Positions 1 through 8,261 of a stretch of DNA of 64,000 nucleotides are shown here, one piece after another (the stretch's first letter is position 1; the number at the start of each line of letters is the position of its first letter). Origin of the DNA: Vibrio plantisponsor (GTDB lineage: Bacteria; Pseudomonadota; Gammaproteobacteria; Enterobacterales; Vibrionaceae); NCBI RefSeq assembly GCF_013041605.1, contig NZ_JABEQC010000007.1, forward strand, positions 186,001 through 250,000. Direction: 5' to 3'. The notes under the pieces were generated by a model. The model searched no databases and was not told where the DNA came from. It saw nothing but the letters and a program-made list of their open reading frames with translations. Both the position numbers and the translations under genes were made by a program.

Positions 1-1
1 A

Positions 2-106
2 TATCCCACCATAATTGCGGAGCATGAAGGTTCTCTTGTTAAGTTGCCACATGAGCAGTATTACGGGAACTTAAGCGGATGGAAAAATTTATTGGAAAAA
101 GTCTAA
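2..106 (+). CDS. 3' end of an unidentified gene (partial)
   Basis: The frame starting at base 2 is open from the window edge to a TAA at 104-106 and encodes the last 34 residues of a protein, beginning YPTIIAEHEG and ending WKNLLEKV. The start lies outside the window. The fragment is too short to place in a family. Reality of the frame is supported by its ordinary composition and by the hairpin that follows it at 123-168, between it and the convergent yciH. No function can be proposed. Confidence 0.5.
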   Translation, partial: YPTIIAEHEGSLVKLPHEQYYGNLSGWKNLLEKV

Positions 107-122
107 GCAGTCTGATTTGATG

Positions 123-168
123 AAATCTAGTAAAGAATTATAACCATGAAGTTTTCTTTACTAGATTT
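123..168. repeat. Perfect 15-bp inverted repeat between convergent genes
   Basis: The arms AAATCTAGTAAAGAA (123-137) and TTCTTTACTAGATTT (154-168) are perfectly complementary around a 16-base loop. The stem is A/T-rich and no long T-run follows on either strand, so it is not a textbook intrinsic terminator. Its place between the ends of two convergent genes still suggests transcript 3'-end formation or mRNA stabilisation. Confidence 0.6.
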
Positions 169-182
169 AAAGAGGCAAAAAA

Positions 183-494
183 TTAACTACCGGCAAGTTT
201 TACTTTCATACCTTTTTTCTCGAGATGTGCTTTGATTTTATCGCGCATATCACCTTGAATTTCTATTTCACCATCTTTGACAGCACCGCCACATCCACAT
301 ACTTTCTTAAGCTCTGCTGCTAATAATTTTAGAGGTGCATCATCTAGATCCAGCCCCTTAACAATGCTTACACCTTTACCTTTCCGACCTTTAGTTTCAC
401 GGTGAATTCGAACAATTCCATCGCCTTTAGGTCTTTCAACTTTTTCAGGTTCCTGTTTAATACGACCAGTCTCGGTCGAATATACTAGAATCAT
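183..494 (-). CDS. yciH: SUI1/eIF1-family translation factor YciH
   Basis: This is a 103-residue SUI1/eIF1-like protein of the bacterial YciH family, which binds the small ribosomal subunit and influences start-site selection and translation under stress. The C-terminal half shows the SUI1 pattern: GRKGKGVSIVKGLDLDD, then LAAELKKVCGCGGAVKDG, then an IQGDMRDKIKAHLEKKG helix. The length fits the family (about 108 in E. coli). It starts one base after the stop of the upstream DUF3319-like gene, so the two are probably co-transcribed and translationally coupled. Family assignment is firm; the exact role in vibrios is inferred. Confidence 0.93.
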   Translation of the reverse strand: MILVYSTETGRIKQEPEKVERPKGDGIVRIHRETKGRKGKGVSIVKGLDLDDAPLKLLAAELKKVCGCGGAVKDGEIEIQGDMRDKIKAHLEKKGMKVKLAGS

Positions 495-495
495 A

Positions 496-870
496 CTACT
501 TTCTCTGTTGAGCTGCTGCTCGTTGTCTTGCTAATAAGTGTGCTTCGATATGTTTTTGTAACGCTAATTTTGAGCCTTTAATTAAACGTCCATTAAAAAA
601 GCAGTACCAGCCGTTAGCTTCACCAGTATCGTTCTTTAATGTAAATCCATTGAAGTTCTCTTCTTTTGAGCCCAGCACTTCTCTTGCCTTGCCTACAGAC
701 TCAAATTCGCTAGGGTCAATCAATGATGCTGTATCACACCACCAGTCGATGCTTTTTTTAACTGCGGCTAAATTACCAGACAATACGTGATTCTTGATTC
801 GAACCTGCCATATATCTGTGGATTGTTTAGCTGTTTGAAGTGTGAAACCTCGATAACTTGCATTAGCCAT
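496..870 (-). CDS. DUF3319-like protein
   Basis: A 124-residue soluble protein resembling the Vibrio family DUF3319. It appears to hold two copies of a short module: an N-terminal YRGFTLQTAKQSTDIWQVRI stretch and a central FNGFTLKNDTGEANGWYCFF stretch share the pattern GFTL followed by an aromatic strand. The C-terminus is an Ala/Gln/Arg-rich helix. No signal peptide or membrane segment is visible. It is the first gene of a pair with yciH. The ATG is preceded only by a weak purine stretch. Function unknown; the family name comes from memory of the pattern, not a search. Confidence 0.75.
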   Translation of the reverse strand: MANASYRGFTLQTAKQSTDIWQVRIKNHVLSGNLAAVKKSIDWWCDTASLIDPSEFESVGKAREVLGSKEENFNGFTLKNDTGEANGWYCFFNGRLIKGSKLALQKHIEAHLLARQRAAAQQRK

Positions 871-971
871 ACTTTAATCTGCTCATATTAATGTATTAAC
901 TAAATAATAATTGTATATGCATGGTTATCAAGTATATTATTTAGCAAAATGATAAGTTATAGTGCCTCAGA

Positions 972-1931
972 ATGAGAAAAAAGCTAACTTACGTCACAGA
1001 TCAAAACATTCTAAAACATAAGGTTACTGAGTTTAATAAGACGGTAAGTCTAGAGCAAATGGATGACTTAACACAACACTCTTATGCACATAACTCTCTA
1101 TTAGCCCTTAAAAATGACTGGAATCTGTTTGTTAGCTTCTGCCAAAGTAAGTCTGTTTCGGCACTTCCCGCTTCAGTGACAGCTACTCGCTTGTTCCTCG
1201 AATCTGAAGCCAAGACACGTAAATATAGCTCCATTAGACGCTACAGTGTCACTATTAGCCTTATTCATCGATTGTTGTCTCTTAAAGACCCTACAAATAA
1301 TCCCAAAGTAAGACAATCACTTATATCTCTTCGTCTCAATAAAAAGGGAGATGAAGAACAAGCAATGAGCTTTACCAGTGTTCACTTACAAACGCTATAT
1401 TCAAAATACTCCACGAGCAAAGCAGTAAAAGAAATTCGAGACTTGGCAATTTATCATGTGATGTTTGAATGTGCTTTGAAGCGTTCTGAACTAAAAAATC
1501 TTACATTCAATCAGATCAACACCAATGGTGAATATTTGGTTCTATCGTTTGGGGAATCTCGATACCAACTTTCACTGAACGCAACAAATTGTTTGAGTAA
1601 ATGGCTACCATTAGTCACGCGTGATTGTCATTATGTTTTTCGTTCGATTGATAAACACGGTAATGTTGCAAACAATATTCTCAATGACTCGTCAATATTT
1701 CGAATTCTAAGAAATGCTGGCACTTTGCTAGGTAAACCTGAACTTAAATTTTCTGGTCAATCGGCAAGAGTCGGTGCTGTTCAGGAATTGTCTGAACAAG
1801 GCTATAAAATCAAAGAAATTCAGGAGTTTGGAAGATGGCTTAGTCCAGCTATGCCATACCAATATGTAGGTAACAAAGGCACAGCTGAACAAGAGAAGCT
1901 TAAATTTTTCTCATTTAAGCCTTGGGAGTAA
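972..1931 (+). CDS. Tyrosine recombinase/integrase with altered catalytic residues
   Basis: A 319-residue Cre/XerC-type protein: an N-terminal SAM-like core-binding domain (about residues 25-120) and a C-terminal catalytic fold (about 135-319). The C-terminal block SGQSARVGA followed by GRW and YQYV aligns with Cre SGHSARVGA, GGW and MNYI, so the fold is clear and the nucleophile Tyr and the Trp are kept. The catalytic His is Gln (QSAR instead of HSAR), the first Arg position is Lys (LKRSEL instead of LRISEL), and the beta-hairpin Lys position is Arg. It overlaps the convergent ddl by 17 bases. No attachment site, cargo or element boundary is visible nearby, so it looks like a lone, possibly domesticated recombinase. 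Confidence 0.88.
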   Translation: MRKKLTYVTDQNILKHKVTEFNKTVSLEQMDDLTQHSYAHNSLLALKNDWNLFVSFCQSKSVSALPASVTATRLFLESEAKTRKYSSIRRYSVTISLIHRLLSLKDPTNNPKVRQSLISLRLNKKGDEEQAMSFTSVHLQTLYSKYSTSKAVKEIRDLAIYHVMFECALKRSELKNLTFNQINTNGEYLVLSFGESRYQLSLNATNCLSKWLPLVTRDCHYVFRSIDKHGNVANNILNDSSIFRILRNAGTLLGKPELKFSGQSARVGAVQELSEQGYKIKEIQEFGRWLSPAMPYQYVGNKGTAEQEKLKFFSFKPWE

Positions 1932-2919
1932 TAGAACTCTTTACACACTGGGCCAAAAAGTCGGAAAACTTATGTCCGTTGTGCTCAAGCATTTTAGGGA
2001 ACATTGAAATTGGAGTCATTCCTGGGAAGGTGTTGACTTCATTTAAGTACACATCCCCTTCCGAAGTAAGGAAAAAGTCGATGCGTGAAAGGTGTCTTAG
2101 CTTCATATGCTTAAACACTTTTACCGCACTTTGATAGATCACCTGGCGCTGTTCATCTGTTAGTTTTTTTGCTTCAACTTCTGTTGTCGAATGACTATCT
2201 GCGCTGTATTTTTCTTCATACGTGTAGAACGCATCCTCTGGCGCGATGATCTCACCAGGTTTAGAAATGTGCAATTCACCATTAATTTCGTAGGCTGCCA
2301 CTTCAAGTTCACGCGGTTTGACGGCTTTTTCTACCAGAACCTGCTCTGAATAACCGAATGCTGCATCTACGGCCGCTGCGACATCATCAATATTTGTGAC
2401 CTTGTAACAGCCAACAGATGAGCCTTGACGTGCAGCTTTGATAAACACTTTACCCCATTTATTGAACGCTTTTTTTGCGAGCTCATAGGACTCTTGAGTG
2501 TTCTCAGTTAAGAATAGATAAGGTGTATTTGGAATGCCTAATGCGTCATACCATAGCTTAGAAGTGATTTTGTTGAAGCTATTGCTGCTGGCTTCAGGAG
2601 CACAACCCAGATAAGGGATTCCTGCCAATTCTAGCATTGACTGAATATCACCAGTCTCGCCCGGATATCCATGAATACATGGAACGACAAAATCCACTTT
2701 CTTCACAAAGCTGTCGCTATTTAGTGTCGCGGTATTGGTATCTAAATAAACGAGCTCGTTGTTTTCTGCGAACCAACCATCTTGATTCATTTCGACACGA
2801 ATGACTTCGAATTCTGGAGTTAATGCTAATTGCTGCTGCAGATAATTAGCAGAAACAAGAGATACAGCATGCTCTGAAGATCCGCCGCCGCATAAAAGAA
2901 GGATTGTTGTCTTTGTCAT
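1915..2919 (-). CDS. ddl: D-alanine--D-alanine ligase
   Basis: Makes the D-Ala-D-Ala dipeptide for peptidoglycan precursors in the cytoplasm, using ATP. The 334-residue protein has the ATP-grasp layout: N-terminal LLCGGGSSEHAVSLVSA, the glycine-rich QGSSVGCYKV loop (about residues 164-173), PRELEVAAYE, the metal-binding LRHLSRIDFF and the C-terminal VYLNEVNTFPGMTPISMFP motif. The length lies between E. coli DdlB (306) and DdlA (364). It stands alone rather than in the mur/fts division cluster, like the ddlA-type copy on the Vibrio second chromosome. Confidence 0.95.
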   Translation of the reverse strand: MTKTTILLLCGGGSSEHAVSLVSANYLQQQLALTPEFEVIRVEMNQDGWFAENNELVYLDTNTATLNSDSFVKKVDFVVPCIHGYPGETGDIQSMLELAGIPYLGCAPEASSNSFNKITSKLWYDALGIPNTPYLFLTENTQESYELAKKAFNKWGKVFIKAARQGSSVGCYKVTNIDDVAAAVDAAFGYSEQVLVEKAVKPRELEVAAYEINGELHISKPGEIIAPEDAFYTYEEKYSADSHSTTEVEAKKLTDEQRQVIYQSAVKVFKHMKLRHLSRIDFFLTSEGDVYLNEVNTFPGMTPISMFPKMLEHNGHKFSDFLAQCVKSSITPKA

Positions 2920-3030
2920 TGATATATCCGTGACATCTTTGAGTAAATTGCTCGTCTATCATAGTAAATTCAAGTGGAACTTACACCGTTATTAGCAATT
3001 GTTTGTTTTAACTGCTTAGATAACAGTCAA

Positions 3031-3050
3031 AAGGGGCAAATATGCCCCTT
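3031..3050 (-). terminator. Intrinsic terminator after the SPOR lipoprotein gene
   Basis: The stem AAGGGGCA/TGCCCCTT has a 4-base loop. Read on the minus strand it is followed by a short T-stretch. It lies 19 bases past the stop of the SPOR gene and separates it from ddl. Confidence 0.75.
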
Positions 3051-3068
3051 CTGTTCAATAACCTATGC

Positions 3069-3644
3069 TTAATTTAATTTGTTAAGCGTCGGAAATTCTG
3101 AGTTCTTGATAGAGTCGATACTTTTCGCAAACGGCTTCAAAGATTGGAAGTCTGCAGGCAGCTCAGAGATGGCCTTTACTGCTTCTTGACGCGTTGCATA
3201 ATCACCAAACAGAATCGTGTACCACTTAGTACCATTAACTACTTTGTAGTTTTCCCAAATTGGCTGGCCATCTTTTGGCAACTTGCTGGCAAACTGGTCA
3301 ACTTTGTTTTGGCTACCCACAGCAACAACTTGAATCGTATATCCATAGCGAGGATTCATCGCAACTTGTTTAGCCGTAGGTGGAGTAATAGAAACCGTAG
3401 CGGTTTTAGGACTCATCTTAACGACTTTTTTCTCCACTGGCTGTGGAGCCGTTTGAATAACCTGAGGTTCTACGTTTGACTCTGTGATACCTGTCGCCAT
3501 GCCTGAATCAGAGACAACAGGCTGTTGAACTGTAGCGACATTGTAATCTTCGCGGTGACTTTCTGAGGTGACATCGGTGGTGTATGAACCTGATGAACAC
3601 GCAGCTAAAATTGCTGACAAGCCTACTATTGAAATTTTTTTCAT
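3069..3644 (-). CDS. SPOR-domain lipoprotein
   Basis: A 191-residue lipoprotein. The signal peptide ends in a lipobox (LSAILAACSS), putting the lipidated Cys near residue 16. A Pro/Thr/Val-rich spacer (about residues 25-95) leads to a C-terminal SPOR-type domain (about 97-180) with YTIQVVAVGSQNKVDQFASKL and WYTILFGDYATRQEAVKAI. SPOR domains bind denuded glycan strands of peptidoglycan, so the protein probably sits in the envelope and interacts with the wall. It is not an obvious DedD, FtsN or RlpA orthologue. It is transcribed as a single gene with its own terminator. Confidence 0.88.
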   Translation of the reverse strand: MKKISIVGLSAILAACSSGSYTTDVTSESHREDYNVATVQQPVVSDSGMATGITESNVEPQVIQTAPQPVEKKVVKMSPKTATVSITPPTAKQVAMNPRYGYTIQVVAVGSQNKVDQFASKLPKDGQPIWENYKVVNGTKWYTILFGDYATRQEAVKAISELPADFQSLKPFAKSIDSIKNSEFPTLNKLN

Positions 3645-3735
3645 GGAATTATTAACGCTCTGATTGTAATTAATTAAATCATGCCGATAGAGGCGCTTAG
3701 AATCAAGCTTAGGCCACTAATATATAACGGTAACG

Positions 3736-3751
3736 TGTGATTTAGAACACA
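3736..3751. promoter_or_regulatory. Likely CRP-cAMP binding site upstream of pat
   Basis: TGTGATTTAGAACACA matches the CRP consensus TGTGA-N6-TCACA with one mismatch. It lies about 110 bases upstream of the pat start. The E. coli orthologue patZ/yfiQ is known to be activated by CRP-cAMP, so the match is plausible by analogy. Confidence 0.6.
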
Positions 3752-3766
3752 AAGTAGCCTTTGAAC

Positions 3767-3784
3767 TGTGATGTAATGATCACA
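3767..3784. promoter_or_regulatory. Second CRP-like dyad upstream of pat
   Basis: TGTGATGTAATGATCACA is a perfect TGTGAT/ATCACA inverted repeat, but the two half-sites are two bases further apart than in the optimal CRP site. It lies 15 bases after the first site, so the pair looks like a tandem arrangement with one strong and one wider site. Confidence 0.45.
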
Positions 3785-3860
3785 GTGATACTAAATACGC
3801 AAACAGATATACCATTAATTGGTTAGGATATAAGCACAGTCAATATATGGCGAGATTATC

Positions 3861-6545
3861 ATGAACAATTTAAGTCAGTTGCTTAAACCTCAATCAGTCG
3901 CTGTAATTGGTGCTTCTATTCGCCCTTTTCGCTCCGGCAACATCGTTATGAAGAACCTCCTTCAGGGCGGATTTGACGGAGCCATCATGCCAGTTACGCC
4001 CTACTATCCTTCGGTGTGTGGTGTTCTGGCTTACAAAACTATTGCTTCACTTCCCTTGGTCCCAGACATCGCCATTCTATGCACTCATGCCAGCCGGAAT
4101 GTGACCATAATTAAGCAACTAGCTGACCTTGGCGTTGCCAATGTCATTGTGTTGTCGTCCGATATGTACACTTTGGATACTCAAGGTTTTGAAATACAAG
4201 CTCAATGTAATGAAATAGCAAAGCAGTCGGGTATGCGAATCTTAGGACCCAATAGCCTAGGTTTAATTTTACCTTGGGCAAACTTCAACGGTTCTTTTTC
4301 ACCTGTCACAGCAACTAAGGGCAATATCGCTTTTATTTCTCAATCCGCAGCTGTCTGTACAACGATCCTTGACTGGGCTAACGACAAACAAATTGGCTTC
4401 TCTGCATTTGTATCTTTGGGGAATGCAACAGATATAGATTTCGCAGATTTACTCGATTGCCTGAGTACTGATAAACATACAGACGCAATTTTGTTGTACG
4501 TCGATACGATAAGAGACGCCAGACGGTTTATGTCTGCCGCTCGTGCAGCATCACGTAATAGAAGAATACTAGTTTTAAAAGGCGGGCGAACGAAAGCCGG
4601 CAAGAAAGCAGCACAAATGCACACCGGTGGAGATGATACGCTCGATATCATCTATGACTCAGCAATTCGCCGTACAGGTATGCTGAGAGTAAATAATACT
4701 CATGAACTATTTGCCGCAGTAGAGACCTTAACCCACTCAGTACCATTACGCGGCGAAAGACTTGCTATTATCACCAACGGTGGTGGCCCAGCAATCATGG
4801 CAACTGATACATTGTTAGATCACGGTGGGCGTTTAGCAGAACTAGAAGATTCTGTTTACGAAGCATTGAACCAGTGCCTGCCACAAAGCTGGTCACACGG
4901 AAACCCTATCGATATCGTTGGCGACGCAGATCATAACCGCTATATCAATGCGTTAAAAGCGGTGTTGGATAGTGATAACGCAGATGCCATTTTGATCATG
5001 CACAGTCCTTCAGCCATTGCACAGTCAGAACAAACCGCACAAGCAATCATAGACCTTATTAAATCTCATCCAAGAGCAAGACGATTTAATATTCTCACTA
5101 ATTGGTCTGGTGAACTCACGGCAAGACCTGCAAGGCAATTATTTAACCAAGCTGGCATTCCAACATACAGAACGCCTGAAAGCGCTGTTGTGGCCTTCAT
5201 GCACTTGGTCGAATACCGAAGAAACCAAAAACAGCTGATGGAAACACCGACCACTTCTGAAGCTGTACACGTATCCGAGATTAACGCGGCCAAATTGTGG
5301 ATTGATGAGCATCTAGAGAACAACGATAAGCTACATCTAGATACTCATCAAATCGGTAACTTTCTGAAATGTTTCAACTTCAATCTACTGCCAACTTGGA
5401 TCGCAAGTGATGCAAGTGAAGCTGTCCATATTGCAGAAACGATCGGCTATCCCGTAGCAGTGAAATTAAGATCTCCGGATATCGCACATAAATCAGATGT
5501 TCAAGGCGTGATGCTGAATTTAAGAACATCACACGAAGTCTCCAGTGCAGCTGAGGCCATATTTGACCGAGCGCAGCTTCACTATCCTTCAGCCAATATC
5601 CATGGCCTACTCGTTCAGGGGATGGCGAAACTTGCTGGCGGTGAAGAATTAAGAATCAAAGTTAAACACGATAGTACTTTTGGCCCTGTCATTTTGCTTG
5701 GTCAGGGTGGCTCAGAATGGAACGAAGCTACAGATGCTGCGGCAGCACTTCCTCCACTAAACATGACACTTGCACGTTACCTTATCGTGCGTGCTATTCG
5801 CAGTGGCAAGATTCGTCTGCAAAAGCTTCCTGTGCCGATTGATATTAACGGGCTTTCTGAGTTCCTTGTGCGTATCTCTCAGATGGTAGTTGAATGCCCT
5901 CAAGTACACGAACTGGATATTCATCCTGTACTGGTAAACGGTGACCAATTCACCATACTTGACGCCGACTTAACTTTGAAAAAATTTAAAGGTGATGCAC
6001 AAAGCCGACTCGCTATACGTCCTTACCCCACAGAACTGGTTGAGGAATGCATGGCTAAAGATGGAGAGCTCATCACCGTGAGGCCGATTCTTCCCGAAGA
6101 CGAACCGCATCACGCGGAGTTCATCAAAAAAGTCAGCAAAGAAGACTTATATAAACGATTCTTCTCCGATGTTGGCGAGTTCAACCACGAAGCTTTAGCC
6201 AATTTAACTCAGATTGATTACGACAGAGAGATGGCTTTTGTCGCCGTAACCAAAGACGGTACCAAGGAAGAAATTATTGGTGTATCAAGAGCGTTGATTA
6301 ACCCTGAAAATACCGATGCAGAATTTGCAATACTCATTCGCACTGATGTTAAAGGAAAAGGCCTTGGTAAGATATTGATGACTAAGATCATCGATTACTG
6401 TAAGTCTAAAGGCACTAAACAAATGTCTGGCATGACAATGCCAACCAATAGAGGAATGTTAACTTTGGCGCAAAGATTAGGCTTTGAAGTTGATGTGCAC
6501 TTTGAAGATGGTACGGCTGATATGGTGTTGCCTCTCAACCCTTAA
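3861..6545 (+). CDS. Pat/YfiQ-type protein lysine acetyltransferase
   Basis: Transfers acetyl groups from acetyl-CoA to lysines of metabolic enzymes, classically acetyl-CoA synthetase. The 894-residue protein has an N-terminal CoA-binding and succinyl-CoA-ligase-like part (VAVIGASIRPFRSGNIV near the start; FISQSAAVCTTILDWA; TNGGGPAIMATD), an ATP-grasp region (about residues 480-710; GYPVAVKLRSPDIAHKSDVQGV) and a C-terminal GNAT domain (about 730-894; ILIRTDVKGKGLGKILM is the acetyl-CoA loop). Size and order match E. coli YfiQ (886). Two CRP-like dyads lie upstream. It ends at a shared terminator with the convergent LysR gene. Confidence 0.92.
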   Translation: MNNLSQLLKPQSVAVIGASIRPFRSGNIVMKNLLQGGFDGAIMPVTPYYPSVCGVLAYKTIASLPLVPDIAILCTHASRNVTIIKQLADLGVANVIVLSSDMYTLDTQGFEIQAQCNEIAKQSGMRILGPNSLGLILPWANFNGSFSPVTATKGNIAFISQSAAVCTTILDWANDKQIGFSAFVSLGNATDIDFADLLDCLSTDKHTDAILLYVDTIRDARRFMSAARAASRNRRILVLKGGRTKAGKKAAQMHTGGDDTLDIIYDSAIRRTGMLRVNNTHELFAAVETLTHSVPLRGERLAIITNGGGPAIMATDTLLDHGGRLAELEDSVYEALNQCLPQSWSHGNPIDIVGDADHNRYINALKAVLDSDNADAILIMHSPSAIAQSEQTAQAIIDLIKSHPRARRFNILTNWSGELTARPARQLFNQAGIPTYRTPESAVVAFMHLVEYRRNQKQLMETPTTSEAVHVSEINAAKLWIDEHLENNDKLHLDTHQIGNFLKCFNFNLLPTWIASDASEAVHIAETIGYPVAVKLRSPDIAHKSDVQGVMLNLRTSHEVSSAAEAIFDRAQLHYPSANIHGLLVQGMAKLAGGEELRIKVKHDSTFGPVILLGQGGSEWNEATDAAAALPPLNMTLARYLIVRAIRSGKIRLQKLPVPIDINGLSEFLVRISQMVVECPQVHELDIHPVLVNGDQFTILDADLTLKKFKGDAQSRLAIRPYPTELVEECMAKDGELITVRPILPEDEPHHAEFIKKVSKEDLYKRFFSDVGEFNHEALANLTQIDYDREMAFVAVTKDGTKEEIIGVSRALINPENTDAEFAILIRTDVKGKGLGKILMTKIIDYCKSKGTKQMSGMTMPTNRGMLTLAQRLGFEVDVHFEDGTADMVLPLNP

Positions 6546-6557
6546 CCGTAATAAAAC

Positions 6558-6588
6558 GGGCAATAGGATCGTTATGATCTTATTGCCC
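6558..6588. terminator. Bidirectional terminator between pat and the LysR gene
   Basis: GGGCAATAGGATC pairs with GATCTTATTGCCC around a 5-base loop (one mismatched pair). It starts 13 bases after the pat stop and ends 11 bases before the convergent LysR stop, so it can serve both. Confidence 0.7.
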
Positions 6589-6598
6589 AGTTTCGATC

Positions 6599-7486
6599 TT
6601 AAACGAGCTTCCAATTCTTCTTAAGATACTGAATACACCAAGATTTTGCTTCGCCAATCTTGTTTCTTCGCCAAGCCATAATCAGTTCCATATCCCAAGC
6701 CTGAGTACCACTGATAATTTTAAGCTTCCCTTCTTTAATCAAAGGTTCAGCGACATGTTTTGGTAAAGAACCAATACCGAGCCCCTCCACCAGCGCCTGA
6801 CATTTAGCATTAAAATTTGTCACCGTTAAGCGAGGTTGCTTCTGAAGAATATTCACACTCATTGCCGGCTGATCTCTAGCCGTATCGGCAATAGCAATTA
6901 CGCGATACTTTTGTCTAGCTTCTTCATTAAACTCACCACTGCGTTTGTGAACATAGTGATTAGTTGCCGCGACCCAGACCATCGACATAGTGCCCAATGT
7001 TTCGGATTTAACGTCTTGAGGTAACGTATCTACTTTTGGACAAACGAGTAAATCAGAGCGATCGGTTGCTAGAGACTCCCAGCAACCAGCAAGAATTTCT
7101 TCTTGTAACCTGATGCGAGTCTTACTCACATTGCCTAACTCTTCCACCATAGGGAAAAAGCAAGCCACAGGAATAATGCCATCGAAAGCGACGGTAATAT
7201 CGAGCTCCCAACCGTTGGCCAATAAAGTGGCATCATTAACCAATTTTTCAGTTGCGGATAGAATTGCCCTGCCACGTTCTAACAGCAACTTACCAGCTTC
7301 AGTGAAGTTAGCTTTATGCCCTGAACGGTCAAAAATCATGATATCTAGGTCTTGCTCGAGCTTTTGAATCTGATAACTCAAAGAACTAGGCGCTCTATTC
7401 AGTTCATTGGCAGCAGATGCGAAGCTACCTCTTCTATCAATTGCATCGAGAATATGCAGTGCTTCAAGAGTAATCGGGCTGTGCAA
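6599..7486 (-). CDS. LysR-family transcriptional regulator
   Basis: A 295-residue LysR-type regulator. The N-terminal winged helix (about residues 5-63) reads LEALHILDAIDRRGSFASAA, then APSSLSYQIQKLEQDLDI and LFDR-like IFDRSGHKANFTEAG; the rest is a periplasmic-binding-protein-like effector domain. The start is a TTG preceded by AAGGA at suitable spacing. Its neighbours, pat (convergent) and a small membrane peptide (upstream, same strand), do not reveal the target. Ligand and regulon unknown. Confidence 0.9.
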   Translation of the reverse strand: MHSPITLEALHILDAIDRRGSFASAANELNRAPSSLSYQIQKLEQDLDIMIFDRSGHKANFTEAGKLLLERGRAILSATEKLVNDATLLANGWELDITVAFDGIIPVACFFPMVEELGNVSKTRIRLQEEILAGCWESLATDRSDLLVCPKVDTLPQDVKSETLGTMSMVWVAATNHYVHKRSGEFNEEARQKYRVIAIADTARDQPAMSVNILQKQPRLTVTNFNAKCQALVEGLGIGSLPKHVAEPLIKEGKLKIISGTQAWDMELIMAWRRNKIGEAKSWCIQYLKKNWKLV

Positions 7487-7720
7487 AACGATATCCTTAT
7501 TCTAAAAGTAACACTCTAAGTCAATTCGCAGATAAGTTTGCAAATCTCTTATAGATTACATAAATGAATGACAGTTCGATATTAGCGATATTTGCTAATA
7601 AATTATACTTAAGAAGTTGTTTTACTGAGGCTAAAACGAATGAAGCCAGCAAAAGCTGACTTCATGATAGTGATTTATTGCATTCAAAAAGGTATAGAAA
7701 AATGAAGTAAATGCGATAAA

Positions 7721-7798
7721 TTATTTGTTTTCTGCCATCTCTTTTTTCACCATGACTAAAGCCGCGACGATAAAAGTGATGATAAGCGCTAATTCCAT
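7721..7798 (-). CDS. 25-residue single-pass membrane peptide
   Basis: A 25-codon ORF with a good ribosome-binding site (TTGGAG, 5 bases before ATG). The peptide starts MELALIITFIVAALVMV and ends KKEMAENK: a short acidic start, one hydrophobic helix of about 14-16 residues, then a basic/charged tail, which fits a small inner-membrane protein. A hairpin at about 7644-7666 lies downstream on the same strand and could end its transcript. Nothing else is seen in 7487-7720 or 7799-8001. Not recognised as a named family. Confidence 0.65.
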   Translation of the reverse strand: MELALIITFIVAALVMVKKEMAENK

Positions 7799-8001
7799 GA
7801 CAACTCCAAGAAATTGAATATGATTTGGCCTAATAAATTTTACGGCGCAATTCTAACACTTATATGAACTTAAGCTACCCTTAAGAACAAAAATTAACGA
7901 TTTTATCGACCTTGATCAATTTCCGTACATTTCTGTTAAAAAATTTAATTTTTCATTCGCTTTATTAACCTTTTTAGCAACATAAAAATTATGAAAAAGG
8001 A

Positions 8002-8253
8002 TTACTTTGTCGTGACTTTCCCACGAATAATTTTGTAGGCGGGAGCACCTCTTATCATGCATTCCCGAGCAAATTCACTGGCACAATTTGGGCATTTACA
8101 CGCTTCTGTTACGTAGTTTTGTACAATACGCTCTTTGAAGCATTTTACTAGTGCTCCTTTGCCACCTTTCTTGTATTTAAATAGTTGGGTGCGGCATTTA
8201 CTGCAATAAATATCAACGCTTTTTTCTGGTTGTTTTTTGTTAGGTTTTGCCAT
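8002..8253 (-). CDS. Small zinc-ribbon protein
   Basis: An 83-residue basic protein with two CxxC pairs, CSKC (about residues 18-21) and CPNC (about 54-57), plus an extra CKC just before the second pair, forming a zinc ribbon. The N-terminus (MAKPNKKQPEK) and C-terminus (KIIRGKVTTK) are Lys-rich, suggesting nucleic-acid contact. It starts 8 bases after the SgrR-like stop and is probably in the same transcript. Function unknown. Confidence 0.8.
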   Translation of the reverse strand: MAKPNKKQPEKSVDIYCSKCRTQLFKYKKGGKGALVKCFKERIVQNYVTEACKCPNCASEFARECMIRGAPAYKIIRGKVTTK

Positions 8254-8261
8254 TTCGAACC

